64,000 nucleotides of DNA from Zoroaster sp. YZ-2022 (GCA_029582265.1 CM055817.1:31725097-31789096), one strand, 5' to 3'; counted from the first letter of the stretch, positions 11,205 to 22,357 are shown. Numbers and translations are program-made. The notes: generated by a model not told the origin, from the sequence alone.

Positions 11205-14200
11205 CTACTGTTCACATATGCAGCTGCAGAGTGATGTGCAGGGGAGCTCTGACTGAAAGCACTTGCATCTTCCTTTGCAACCTTTCTTACAGGAACACTT
11301 CGTCAGTTCCCGACAGCTCGCTGCAATAGGGGGTAGTTTTGTCCAACATATCTGCCATGTCTCTCCTTTCTGTGTCCACCCCCATTCAGCGGGACTGCTC
11401 GTGTCTGGATTGGAGATGGTTGCCTGGCCCCAGATGATCCCAGCCTGATAGGCCGCACGCTTTGCATGTTCTCTGAGGGCTGCCTGTGTTGGTGGAATTG
11501 AGTTGTACGGCCTCTGCTTGCGGGCAAAGAGATCTAGTCTTGCTTCGTCCACACCAGTGGCTGCGCTTGATCTGTCGTACATGAGGACAACGAATCTCTC
11601 CAGCCTCTGCAGGTCAAGATCACGAATCAATGTTGGATGCTGGCTGAGATTAGTGAATGTTTCAGAAACATCATCAAATACGTTCCAAGTCTGCCATGCA
11701 GATTTCTTCGCTTTCCCACGGAAGGCAGACACGACGTCACATCCAGTGAACGCATGAAAGTATGGGATCCCTCTAGCTTTCTCAAGCCCTATTGCAGAAA
11801 CTACCTCATGGACTGGAATCCATCGCATCTTGGCTCCTTGGCCAAAGGCAATCCACATTTTCTCAAGACCTAGTTCCTGTAAGGATGGCAGTACAGATAT
11901 TGCTATGACTAGCACGTCCGTGTCATTAGCCTTAATGATAATAGACTTGCTCCCATCAGTCGTTGCATCCCTGGCGTGTACAAATATTCGACTGTCAGCT
12001 TCTTCATGAGAACATGGGGACACAGCATCCAGAGACTTCCTTGTGTTGCTAATGGCATCTTCTCCTTTTGTGACGATGACTGTGCTTGTCGTCTCTGCTT
12101 CACACATCTTTTCCGCAAGGAAGTGAAACAGCTCAGTCTTGTTGCTGGCGTCACGAAGGAAGCTTTGCCAGTTACCTGGTGTCTTACTCGTTCCTGTCAC
12201 TCTTCTTCTGATTCCTTGCCCCCTTTTCGACCTCGTCTCGGATTTCAGACTTGACTTCTTGTACACATCAAAGACTACGTCCACCCGCTCGTACCTGGCA
12301 CCATAGGATTCCACCTTTGGGATGATGTCTTCTTTAGCATAGTCATCAAATGTCTTTGAAGTACGTGGAGGTAAGGCATTGATAAGTGCTGAGCCATCAA
12401 TGATGATTGCATCTCCCTTTGGTTCTCTGTCTGGGATGTTCACTTGCGCTTCAAGAATTTCAACCAGCTGTGACTTCTGACACGTATGAAGCTTGCCGCT
12501 GTCACTGAGAGATGCAGGGTGTGACTGATTCTCGTGCTTGAAGAATTCTTGCAAGTCACACTGCCTGTTCTGGCACGAGATGAACAGTCGCGAGAATAAC
12601 TGACAGTCGTCTTTCAGGACTTTCTCCTTAGAAATTCCCTTAGCCTGCTCTTGTTTGAAGAAAGAAACAAGGTTTTTCTTGATTGGATTATAGAAAGGAC
12701 TTTCACCTTCATCCTCTAGCCCCTCCATGAATGATTGGAACTGCTCTTTGCCCCGCCGGTGATGTGTTGCTACCATTTCAGCTAGAGTTGGGTCTGCAAT
12801 GTTCTTCGTGTCTAGCACCAGCAGGTCGGCTGATTCTTCTTGGAATGGGTTGCCCATCTCCTGCATCACTGCAGAGAGTGATTTCACCTTTTCAAAGAAA
12901 GATTTCTGGGCACTCAGTGTCTGCTCTACTCATGGTGTCTGCTGCTGTAGGTGGCATCTTTCATACCAGACATGGCCTCGTATCCAGCTACTAGACGACT
13001 AACTTCGGGGCCAGCGACCATCCACCTACGAAGTGCTGACGGGTCTTCTGTCAACCCAATTGCTCCTCCGTCACCTTTGATCACTGCATTATTGTGCTCG
13101 TGTGCTTGGTCGATCGCCAGGGCAGAGTATTCTCTTCTTGACTTGTGGATGGCGAAGTTCCCTTTGTGAAACTCCCTGGCCACATCTGGATGTTGTTGCT
13201 CAAGTGACATCATATCTCGGAGGTGAATTGGGATCCATCGCGCATAGTTGACATTGTTATTCGCAAAGAAGTAAGGCACCAGTTCTGAAAGTGCTTCACG
13301 GTACAAGTTGAAGTCTCCTTCTCTGAATGAGCGGATCAGGGTGAATATGGTGAGCTCCATGTCCAGCACCAGACTCCAGAACTGGAACTGCGGACTCTCT
13401 TTCCTCCGTTGTTCACACCAATCCTCAAAGGTTATATCTGATATGCTAGACTCTTCAGAGCGGTAATCATGGTATGCCTTCTTCATCAGTTTGTACAAGC
13501 TGCATGCAGTGATCTGGTGTGCTTGTCTTGTCCTGGTGACACTGGATGCAGACAGGTAAGACTCTGCTGTACCAGATGAGGCCACCTCTGCTTCCACAAT
13601 GGCACTGGTCCAGCCACTGTCCCGTAGTAATGTTCCTATCGATCTCAGTGCAGCCATTTCTACATGAAGTCCACCGAACATGATCACGAACTTGTCCTCG
13701 CCATATTCGGGCCACTTCCATTGTATTTGTTTTGCCAGAGCATACAACGGTTGGTCAGCAGCAATGACAGGTGTCTGCCCTGGGTTCAGGAAAGCCACTG
13801 TATCACGGACCTTCGCCATGGCATGCTTGATCGTTGCAACAGAGTGAGCCTGATCTCGCCACAGAGGCATCATCGCTGAAATGCTCACTTCAAATGGATG
13901 GCTCCTTTTCTGCGTTGGGCTGACCATGTGATGCTGACTGCATCAGCCACATCCTCAGTGAGGAAGACTTCCTCCAACCAAGAATATTCTTCTTTCAAGT
14001 GTGACCAGATCGACTCGGGTGCTGGTAAAGATTGGCTTGCTACTGGAGGAGGATTGGGGTTTTTCGTGATGTATGCTGGTCGAATATTGGTGTATGCTTC
14101 TGGAAGCTCTGGAACTTTCTTAACCTTCATTTCTGACTCTAGTTTGAGCGGCTCACGTTCATCGCCAGCATTTTCAGTGCTTGGATGTTGGAAAATGGAC

Positions 14201-14621
14201 ACACTTGTACCATGGAAAGATGTTTGAGCTGTGGTCGCAGTCGGATTATGATCTATGTTGTCCACTGCTGCAGTTGTGAACAACTGCTTTCTCAAGACTG
14301 GGGACAGATTACTCCATCTTGCACATACTCAACAACTGCTTCTCCTAACTGTGCTGAGATTTCTAGGACTCTGTCGTATGATATGCTGAGCCCATTCTCA
14401 TGGAGCATTTCAATGATTTGTCTCTTCCTCGTCTTGGCAAACACATACAGGCCCATGTAGACTGCAAAAGGTGGCTCACGGTCCTTGGAATGCCTGTGGA
14501 CATCCGTTCCTTCCTTGTATTTGGCAAAGCAGTTGTACTGTAGGAGTTGTGATATAGAAAGGTCAGATTTCGATGCTCCATGCTGGAGTTGGGACTTGAT
14601 GTCTGCACCATGTTCGATCAT
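11205..14621 (-). pseudogene. Uncharacterised metazoan repeat-borne protein with FEN/PIN-like acidic motifs and a CXC tail; frameshifted
   Basis: Four minus-strand blocks form one gene: 14621-14292, 14295-13885, 13927-12926 and 12887-11205. Each overlaps or abuts the next in a different frame. The second block contains FTTAAVDNIDHNP, the third contains IDQAHEHNNAVIKGDGGA. In the last block (560 residues) I see an IIIDGS motif (Asp164), HEEADSR (Glu295, Glu296, Asp298), NDTDVLV (Asp322, Asp324) and FHAFTGCD (Asp384). A Cys-rich tail at about residues 529-558 resembles a tesmin/TSO1 CXC DNA-binding motif. The spacing of acidic motifs recalls FEN1/PIN-type 5-prime nucleases; that is inference. 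I recall near-identical uncharacterised proteins as multicopy in marine invertebrates, but know no function. Breaks: a frameshift at about 14290, another at about 13910, and an extra TAGAG near 12920. Likely dead here. Confidence 0.7.
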
Positions 14622-14660
14622 GCATACGTATGAAAATCATAAACAAATGTGCAAAGTGAG

Positions 14661-14925
14661 AAAAATATGTGTCAGTGTGCTTTATAAACAGGAAAATCAA
14701 CTTCAGCAGGCTTGAAAACATAGGAATCCACACCTAGATCATGCAAATCGGACAACTACAAATACTTCTAAGCAAAACGTCAACTTCGGGCGGCTAATTT
14801 GGCGGCCATCTTGAAAAATGGCCGCCATCTTGGATTTTCAATTGGCCAATCGGACAGATTTGATTAGTATCACTTGGAGAACAAGTGTGCCAAGTTTGAT
14901 GCTTGTATCATCATTTGCACGATTT
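14661..14925 (-). repeat. Right TIR of the 4.1-kb element
   Basis: Inverted copy of 10842-11105. The non-LTR retrotransposon starts within a few tens of bases of its outer end, so the two elements are adjacent and may have been joined by insertion. Confidence 0.85.
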
Positions 14926-15127
14926 TTCTGCAATCTCCTAGACTATATGGCATTAGTTGCTTACAACCAACTACATGTGCTTATGCCACCCCTGTTTGGC
15001 AGCTTTTCTTTGTGACTGTCTCAGCGTGGGGCCACGATTGGGGCGCCATCCCGGGGCCTCGAGAGGCGCTTTCAATGGTGCCTTCCCGCATGGAACCAAG
15101 AGAAACACTCCTGAATCAACTACCAAA

Positions 15128-17946
15128 AACTCTCAAAGTAGCTACGATGAATGTGAGGACGCTCCGTCCTCGCTGGAGTCTTAGAGAGGCCGTCCGCTTG
15201 TGCAATAATATAAAAATTGCCATCCTCCTCATTCAGGAGCATCGTCGGCGAGAGAATCTCGTTGAAACGTTAGCTGATGGATAGGTTATCATGCGTCACC
15301 GGAGGGAGTTGGTGGTATTGGCTTTCTTCTCTCTCCGGAGGCGGCCGGGGCTTTGCTGGACATTCAATTTTCTGAGCGAATGGGCACAGCTACTTTTCAA
15401 ACAAAGATGCGGCGCATGAGGGTTGTCAACGTGTACGCTCCTACATCACCAAATACTGACCGTTATCCTGCTGCAACAGAAGATTTCTACGATGATCTCG
15501 GTGAAATTTTCCGTCTGTCGCCATCACGAGATCTGTTAGTTATCGCCGGTGACTTTAACGCCCCTCTTCAGCACGACGGCATTTTTATTCGCAATCGTGC
15601 ACCAGGGCAAGAAAACAGCAACTCTCCCTATCTTCGTGACTTCATCACTGCGAACGAACTATGGGCCGCAAATGCAAATCTCAGGCAAAAAGCAAATCGG
15701 TTATTAACCTTCACTGGACCAAAGAATCGTAAAACACGACTAGACTGGTGCATTCTACCTCGTAGACAACGTCATCGTGTGCGTAGGATTGGCATCATTG
15801 CGCCTGCTGTTCTCACATCTGATCATCGATTGGTGGAAATGACCATTGACCAAACTTGGCATCGCTCAAGACCACCTGCGCCACGCACCTACTGGCCCAG
15901 CCTGGAAGACTCGGGAAACCGAGCTAACTTCCTCGCAGAGTTTAATGCTTTATATACAGCAACCGATGGTTATGACAGCTTTATAGATGCAGTACATCGA
16001 GCTGCTAACAGTGCATTGCCAAATATGGTTAGTGCTAATAAATTAGTACCTTGGCTGAATGATCCACGAATTGTAATAGCACAAAAGGAGGTGCAATCAG
16101 CCTTGGCAAAGTACGGTGCTGATAGCGCCCTATCAAGAACAGCAGTTTCCAGAGTGCGCAATGCGCATACACTTGTCGCCGAAGAAACTGCTCAGAACAC
16201 TATTAACGCCATTAATTCTGCGTCCCAGGCTGGACGATCTGCGGCTGTTTGGGCTGCCGTCAATGAGGTATCTGATAGAAAAACGAGGCCTCATGCTATT
16301 GTCGCGGCAGAATATATCGAAAATCGAAAGAAGCTGCTTTCCCAACACTTCTCGTCAGTGCTCAACTCAGCACCACCGCCATCAGGAATTGAGCATCCTG
16401 ATACTCTGCTGCCTGTTGACGAGACCATATTCAACATTGAACCATTTACAACACACGAAGTGCGTATGACACTGAAACATATGCGAGCCGATGGTGCTCC
16501 TGGACCTGATCAAATCCCAACCCGTGTATTACAACTACCAGATATGCTAAATGTGGTAACAGATGTTTTAAACTGCCACTCCACGTTGAATAACAACGTT
16601 GCGCCAGATGCTTGGCGTACAGCCACCATAGTTACCATACCTAAGAAAGGTACATCAACCTCACTAGATAATCAGCGAGGTATTAGCCTCATGTGTGTTT
16701 CTGCAAAGCTTGCTAACAAAGTACTGCTAAATCGTCTGCAGCCTCATCTACTCCATAATTTGCTGCCTCACCAAAGCGGCTTCCTACCGGACCGCACCAC
16801 CATCGAGCAGATTGCTACACTCCGACTTATTGTTGACTCGTGTCGCGCTCGGAAGCGCTCTGTGTCGGTGGTGTTTGTAGACTTCCGCAAGGCGTTTGAT
16901 AGTGTATCGCGCGCGGCTATCGCCATCTGCCTCCGATACCATGGTGTTCCGGAGTCTCTCATCACAGCAGTAATGGACCTGTACCATAATACTCAGGCAG
17001 CTGTTAAGACGCCTCGTGGGTTACCAGATTCATTTCCAACAACATCCGGGGTTTTACAGGGTGATACTCTGGCACCTTTTCTGTTTGTTGTGGTATTGGA
17101 TGTTGTACTGAGACAAAGTAATAAAGATGATGACTCGTACATACTAAGGCCGAGGCGCAGCTCTCGCCATCCTGCTATCCACTTGTCGTTTTTAGCATAC
17201 GCGGATGACGTTGCTCTCCTAACACCTGACCCTGAGTCGGCTCAACGAGCTGTTAGCAGATTCTACAATGAAGCACAAAAGGTTGGTCTAAAGATCAGTG
17301 CAAGCAAGACCGAAGTGCTTCATGTAGGAACCACAAATCGGCCAAATCTATATCTACCTAACGGAGAGTGCATAGCAGTGTGCAATGAGTTTGTATACCT
17401 CGGATCCAAAATCTTTGATGTTGACCACATTGTTCAGCAGCGACGCGGCCTGGCCTGGGCGGCGGCGAAGGGGCTGTCGTCTGTGTTCCACTCTGATGTT
17501 GCAGATGAAATTAAAATAAAACTATTTCGGGCAACTGTTGAGTCGGTATTTGCCTATGGTCTGGAAACTGTTCCCATGATACAGTCTCGCAAGGAGAGAC
17601 TTGATGCATCGTATCGAGCTCTGCAACGTTTTGCCCTGGGGGTTCACTACCCCACACGACTGTCAAATGCAGCTCTTGCTGCGCGGGCTGGAAGCACCAA
17701 GTTTAGCGACGTGCTTCAGAGGAGGCGGCTTGCATTCATACAGCTTGGGCTTTATCACGAGATGCTCCAACTCCACTCGCACTGCTACTGCAATATCCAC
17801 CGACGGAGGGGCTGCGACGGGGAATGGCTCGATTAGTGACCCTTCCTGCAACCTTCGATGCCGATCTTGCAGTCTGTGGCCTGTCGTTTGAGGTCATGAA
17901 AACTCTTTCTAGGGATCATCTGAAATCTATCTTAGATAACTTGTAG
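15128..17946 (+). pseudogene. Endonuclease-reverse transcriptase polyprotein, frameshifted at both ends
   Basis: Endonuclease motifs in order are MNVRTL (15149), the catalytic Glu in IQEHRR, GDFNAP, LDWCI and TSDHRLV. Reverse transcriptase motifs are SGFLPDRTT, VFVDFRKAFDS, GVLQGDTLAPFLF and AYADDVALL, with the two catalytic Asp residues of YADD intact. The main open block is 15353-17836 (827 codons). The N-terminal part, 15128-15282, is in another frame, so a frameshift lies near 15282. A second near 17790 moves the C-terminus into a frame that ends at 17946 just before the tail. The element would nick DNA and prime reverse transcription at the target. The central enzyme is intact, but the copy is probably inactive unless the two shifts are sequencing errors. 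Confidence 0.8.
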
Positions 17947-17991
17947 TGATCAAGCGAGTTGTTTCTCGGTTCCACCCTCACTTTTTGAGGG

Positions 17992-17992
<1 letters not shown>

Positions 17993-18038
<46 letters not shown>
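17993..18038. repeat. (TA)n microsatellite
   Basis: Pure TA dinucleotide tract directly at the 3-prime end of the RTE-like element. It may be the element's tail or an expanded target site. Confidence 0.95.
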
Positions 18039-18039
<1 letters not shown>

Positions 18040-18040
18040 G

Positions 18041-20237
18041 ATTGGCATGTGTGGACAGGATGAACATAAGGAAGTTCATTTGTAATGTCTATTCTGAATA
18101 TCTTCAATACTCGATTATTTACACATATACTGTCAGTTTTACTCTGTATGTTCCCCTTTTAAGAGCAACATTATTTATGTTTCTGTTCCCACAGACTTGG
18201 CAAAGTCCATGTGAGAACCATGACATGTTGTTCCACTATGGCATGTTATTCCACTAATTTGTTACATTTGAAGGAAAGACAAAATTCGGAGTAACAAAAT
18301 TATTTTGGAGAACTTGGATTTGATATGTTAACTTTTGATTTTTCGTTTTTCCCTACTTCATAAAAAAGTTGCATTCTCAAAAAAACTCAAACGAACAATT
18401 CCTATTGTTTTTCAAGTTCAAGTACAACTATTTTGGCGACCTAGCAACAAGTTTCCTTATGATTTAAACAAATGCCTGCTTCTTTTATCCCAAAATATCT
18501 CATAAAATACATTAATGACAGTATGAACTTCCCACCTGTGTAATTTTGCCTCTGTGAGATTTGACACGTACAGTTATACAACCAACGTGTGACAAGTAAG
18601 TCATACACGTCTCTTGAAGTCTTGCTCACTCCAAGTAGCGAACCATGGGCCGAGCCACTGATCTCTATTATACTGACAGTATAATAGAGATCAGTGGGCC
18701 GAGCAACAACCCAGTCTGACTACGCGCAATTAGCACAACTTACGTCTTTCTCTGTCACTGTCACATGCTGCACTCCTGCCGCATGTACACACACAACCAA
18801 TGCACCGTTGCAGGCCTAAACCACGCCCACAATGCGCACGCACATTGCAATACCACAAAAACAACAGATTGCTCACACTGTTCTGTTATACAGTATTGAT
18901 ATAATGGACAGTTTACACAAACTGATGATCGCTAATTTAAAGAAAATTGACAAGCGATTTTTAACAGATACGATGTACTTAAAGAAAAAGGCCAATAGTT
19001 GGAGTTAAAGTTAAATTATACAAGGTTGTTTTATAGTTGAAGCTCACTTTGTGAAGAGTTCAAATGTTAAATCTTTGAGTAAATCATTTTACATTGTTTA
19101 GTTCATATGTACAATGTAGTTATTATCACAAAACGTGAACGAGTTTGGTTATGTTTTACTGTTATAGATGGCAAATTCCTGGGTTGAATTGCGTTCAATG
19201 GGACGTGCATTGAACTGTAAAGTCCAACACTATATTTGACGGTAGAATCGTCAAAGTATTTTATGCTCTCCCTGAACAGTTATAATAACTGGAAAGAGCA
19301 GACTGGATAGATTAATGCTGTAGTTGAGATTCATAACGATTTATTCGATTTGTATCATAATTCTCACTATACTTATTGATATTGTAAATAATTGTATATA
19401 TTAGAGTGTATATACAATATCTTTAATCATACCATCGTCTCATTTTGTTCTTTGTTTAGTGTATTTCCTTTATGGATTTGGGAGTCACCGCGTTTATTTA
19501 ATAACATTATACAGATTTATCAGCATAGACGGATATTCCAAGTATGAATAGCAGCCTCGTGTTAATACCGGTACAAACAGTTTATTTATTTATTTATTTC
19601 CATAAGCATACACATTGAATGATAATAAATAATTATGCACATTCTTTTCCTTAGTTGTAAGTATAATTTATGGCATGATTGTGCAAAGAGACAAGGGAAA
19701 GGTAAATTAGTAGATTGTTGGAATGAATGTCGGGAGTCTGTGATTGGACGTGCAAGCGTCGGTCGAGCTGGCACCCCCGGGCACGGGCACGGCACGGGCA
19801 GCGATTTTTCCCAAGCGCAGTAAAGTTCACCAGTTGCATATATCGCTCCCATTGGCTGGGACGTGCAGTTTTGATGATTAAGTATTCATAACATAGAAGT
19901 TCTTTACACACACTTGCTTAGTGCATGAATATGATAATCAAACACAAACTCCGTTGTTTTGTAAATCAACCAACCAACCAACCAACCCACCCACCCAATA
20001 ACTAAATAAATAACTAAATTTAATGTCTGCGTTTGTGGGTTTAAACGTCGTGTATAGTAAATATTTCGCTTATTATTTTAGTTGTCAGCCTTATTAACGG
20101 TCAGTAATGTAACTAGGGTCCAATTTGCAGTGGGAACTACGTTTGTTTTCGGGGATATGTCAACAAGACAAAACATGTTTCAATTAAATGATGCATGTTT
20201 ACTGATACAATGTCAGAGTCTAATAAAGAACAACCTT
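18041..20237. other. Host spacer, left flank of the Polinton
   Basis: No supported gene. It contains the 41-bp palindromic insertion described separately, a TTTA run near 19578-19600, and (AACC)n near 19969-19995. The last bases before the Polinton are ACCTT (20233-20237). Confidence 0.5.
18656..18696. mobile_element. 41-bp palindrome flanked by 8-bp direct repeats
   Basis: The arms CACTGATCTCTATTATACT and its exact complement are separated by GAC. GGCCGAGC flanks it on both sides (18648-18655 and 18697-18704). An 8-bp duplication with CA...TG ends is what hAT transposition leaves. A template-switch event is the alternative. Confidence 0.55.
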
Positions 20238-20571
20238 AGTAGTATGACAGATGAGGGAACTACCCCGGGGAATCTATCCCACCATCAAAAACCCATTTAA
20301 AAAAAAAACATTTTTACAAAAACCCTCGCTCAAAAACCCATTTAAAAAAAAAAAAACCTCGCTCAAAAACCCACCTACTCAAAAACCCATTTACAAAAAC
20401 CCACCATCAAAAACCCATTTTTACAAAAAAAAAACCTACTCAAAAACCGGTTCTAGCTGGTTTAGTTTTTTTTTAAAGAGTATGAAAAAGATAATCAATA
20501 AAAATGAAAAAAAAAATAAAAATTATTATCTAGGTATATAATGAGTAGAGAGAATGACGGAAAAAAGAAGA
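20238..20571 (+). repeat. Polinton left TIR
   Basis: About 334 bp, matching the reverse complement of 37591-37898 with small indels. It is unusual in composition: many repeats of CAAAAACCCA and CTCGCTCAAAAACCC units separated by A runs. It ends in AAAAAAGAAGA within the first codons of an ORF, so the ORF start and its upstream region are part of the TIR. Confidence 0.95.
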
Positions 20572-20997
20572 GGATACGAAATACTAACGCCCACAAAACC
20601 ACCATTAGTAAATGAGCCGTTAAAACCGTTGGATATTAACGAACGCGCCGGTATACCTATAGAGCGCGCAATGTTAGACAAAACAAAAAAATTCAATTAC
20701 GACAAAGGCGTTGTGGCCGCAAAACAAAATAAAAAAGACTATGACTGTGATTTCTTTTTTAAAATTAAAGTAGGCATTGAAACAAATGCGAGTTTTACGG
20801 TAGATCGTGATGTTTTGTATTATCGTGCGATAGATCGAACGGAAAGAATATTAATTAATATAGTATTAAACCGAGAAAATTGTTTTGAATTTAAATGCGA
20901 AAACCCAATTAAATTTATGGTTAATTTAAAACATTTACAAAAAATGACGCGTAATATTAAACGAAAAGTTCCAATAATTATTTACGTAAAAAATTAA
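20554..20997 (+). CDS. Polinton left-arm protein with KRRGYE leader (147 aa), unknown function
   Basis: The ATG lies inside the TIR, so the same start context is present at the polymerase end. The N-terminus is MTEKRRGYEI, and the basic KRR could serve in nuclear or DNA binding. A Pro-rich linker follows (residues 10-25), then a folded-looking alpha/beta region rich in Lys and aromatic residues to the end. No transmembrane segment is seen. I do not recognise the fold. The same KRRGYEI motif begins the N-terminal extension of the polymerase gene at the other end, and a KRKGYE variant opens the ORF at 21591, suggesting a shared leader. It is intact in this copy. Confidence 0.6.
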   Translation: MTEKRRGYEILTPTKPPLVNEPLKPLDINERAGIPIERAMLDKTKKFNYDKGVVAAKQNKKDYDCDFFFKIKVGIETNASFTVDRDVLYYRAIDRTERILINIVLNRENCFEFKCENPIKFMVNLKHLQKMTRNIKRKVPIIIYVKN

Positions 20998-21027
20998 CGA
21001 TTTTATATCGAGACTTGCGCGGTTGAA

Positions 21028-21537
21028 ATGTGTGGCATAAAAAAACGAGAAACTGACAGCGTGAGCGTTAATACAATAGTTGAGAAGAAAACAATTGAAT
21101 TACCTAACGACGATTATAATTATCCATAGTTGACAGTAGCGATTTTTTAAAACTCAAAAAAATGTTGCAAGTAGGCGCAACAATTGACATTGAACATACG
21201 TAATTTAGATTACATTAGTTTTTATAGCGATAACAGTAGTTTGTACAACATATCTTTATAATTGGGTGATGTGGATACTCTAACGAGAAGCAACAAACAA
21301 CCACCATCTTATACGGCTACTTTTGCCGCGGTTTTATTTACCGTTTTGTTTAACATTTCATCTCTAGACAAACAAATACAATTTTACGCGCCCAATATTG
21401 ATGATGGATTTTTAAAAATTGCTGCGTCGGTAGGTAATTTAGGAAAAATTACCGCTTATATTAAAGATGAAAGCTTTTTAGAAAGAGAAAGATTAGCGAA
21501 CGAAGAAATATTAAAAAACTCACCAAAAACTCATTAA
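21028..21537 (+). pseudogene. Broken left-arm gene of unknown function
   Basis: An ATG at 21028 opens a 33-codon frame ending at 21129. Coding-like sequence then continues in a second frame to 21201 and in a third from 21202 through 21537, with one stop (TAA) at about 21259. The last block has a hydrophobic stretch (about residues 18-33 of the 91-codon frame, ATFAAVLFTVLFNISS) that could span a membrane, followed by a mixed helical region. The long open frame at 21262 begins with TTG, not ATG, which supports the view that it is the remnant of a longer gene. Family not recognised. Confidence 0.45.
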
Positions 21538-21570
21538 AAATATTACTAAAAATGAAAAAAAAATAATAAT

Positions 21571-21590
21571 ATTATCTCGTAAAATAACAA
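21571..21590 (+). promoter_or_regulatory. Shared upstream motif ATTATCTCGTAAAATAAC
   Basis: The 18-base motif ends two bases before the ATG at 21591 and recurs exactly at 22023-22040 ahead of the ATG at 22049. A related form, ATTATCTAGGTATATA, lies in both TIRs ahead of the ATG there. This is a candidate viral-type promoter or initiator element. Confidence 0.5.
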
Positions 21591-21956
21591 ATGGCAAAAA
21601 GAAAAGGATATGAAACTTTACTTAAACGAGTTCTGCTAAAGAATTTTAAAGTAAAAAATTATAAAGAAGCTGTAGTTATTCTTAAAAGCAACGACTATAT
21701 AGAAGATAAAGTTGTGCCCAAAGACGGCGACATTTTTAGCTCGGAAGATTTAATACTAGCAAGAAAACATTTAACGTGTAAACAAAACTTTTCTAAAATA
21801 AAATCAAAAGAATATCGTGAATCTCTATTAGTTGAATACGCGCAGCAATTTGATGATTTTGAAACTGTTTTAGCCGATATACATTTTGGACTTTTAATTA
21901 ACAATGTTGATATAGAGTATGAATATTTTAAAATTTCAAATATTACATTTAAATAA
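21591..21956 (+). CDS. Polinton small protein with KRKGYE leader (121 aa)
   Basis: Starts MAKRKGYETL, a variant of the KRRGYE leader of the ORF at 20554 and of the polymerase gene. The rest is a basic N-terminal third and a Glu/Asp-rich C-terminal half with predicted helices and no cysteines or membrane segment. The start is fixed by the shared motif directly upstream. It probably belongs to an early block with its plus-strand neighbours (93 bp to the next ATG). The function is unknown; DNA binding or a terminal-protein role would be guesses. Confidence 0.55.
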   Translation: MAKRKGYETLLKRVLLKNFKVKNYKEAVVILKSNDYIEDKVVPKDGDIFSSEDLILARKHLTCKQNFSKIKSKEYRESLLVEYAQQFDDFETVLADIHFGLLINNVDIEYEYFKISNITFK

Positions 21957-22022
21957 AAAGTTTTTATTTATGAAGGAAAAAGATAAGCAAAAAATGATAA
22001 CATTTTTAAAAAACAAAAAATT

Positions 22023-22040
22023 ATTATCTCGTAAAATAAC
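22023..22040 (+). promoter_or_regulatory. Shared upstream motif, second copy
   Basis: Exact repeat of the 18-base motif at 21573-21590, here 8 bases before the ATG at 22049. It overlaps nothing else that is coding. Confidence 0.5.
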
Positions 22041-22048
22041 GAAAGAGG

Positions 22049-22357
22049 ATGGAATCAAAACCGAAAATAATCGTTCCTTGCAGATGGTTAATGGTTGGCA
22101 AAACGTACAAATGTTGCGTGCGTAGCTCACCTAACGTAAACTATTGCGCTTTTCATCAGTTTAAAATTAAAAACGGAAAAAGTGTACCCGTTGAGTGTAA
22201 AAGGTGTAAAAAAGGCACGAAAACAGCGATAAGTTTATGCACAAACTGCGCAAAAACATTAAAAGTAAAAACCTTTTACCAAACGAGCAAAAAAGCTACA
22301 CGGTCATTTAATTTAGTGATGATCGAGTTGGTTGAAAAGACAAAAAAGTTTTTGTAG
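22049..22357 (+). CDS. Small Cys-rich, probably zinc-binding protein (102 aa)
   Basis: Cys/His spacing suggests two metal sites. The first is a C-x(10)-CC...C-x2-H pattern between residues 11 and 36 (with YKCC and YCAFH). The second is a zinc-ribbon-like pair, CKRC and CTNC, at about residues 50-68. The protein is basic, ends KKFL, and has no membrane segment. Small zinc proteins with a C...C...C-x2-H pattern are common accessory genes of Polintons and other large DNA viruses, but I cannot name an orthologue. It follows the shared upstream motif and is intact. A transcriptional or nucleic-acid-binding role is inference. Confidence 0.6.
   Translation: MESKPKIIVPCRWLMVGKTYKCCVRSSPNVNYCAFHQFKIKNGKSVPVECKRCKKGTKTAISLCTNCAKTLKVKTFYQTSKKATRSFNLVMIELVEKTKKFL

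Larger units (their letters stand above)
10842..14925 (-). mobile_element. 4.1-kb TIR element carrying an uncharacterised nuclease-like gene
   Basis: Long terminal inverted repeats of 264-265 bp bound the element (10842-11105 and 14661-14925). Their outer ends read AATCGTGCAAATGATGATAC. Inside each repeat is the motif AAGATGGCGGCC and its complement. The only gene, on the minus strand, fills the interior almost completely, as expected for an autonomous DNA transposon. No DDE/D transposase is visible. I could not identify a target-site duplication. A diverged shorter relative lies at 58093-59342. The superfamily is unassigned. Confidence 0.8.
14926..18040 (+). mobile_element. RTE-like non-LTR retrotransposon
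   Basis: It contains an apurinic-type endonuclease followed by a reverse transcriptase in the order typical of non-LTR elements, and ends in a (TA)n tract at 17993-18038. No ORF1 is seen and the 5-prime boundary is uncertain (placed after the TIR element). The single long ORF, the simple-repeat tail and the lack of an RNase H domain suggest the RTE group. The clade assignment is tentative. Confidence 0.7.

Noticed and set aside
14874..15010. Reading frame through the right TIR as the 5-prime part of the RTE-like protein
   Set aside because: The frame crosses the TIR of the neighbouring element by chance; endonuclease homology starts only near 15128.
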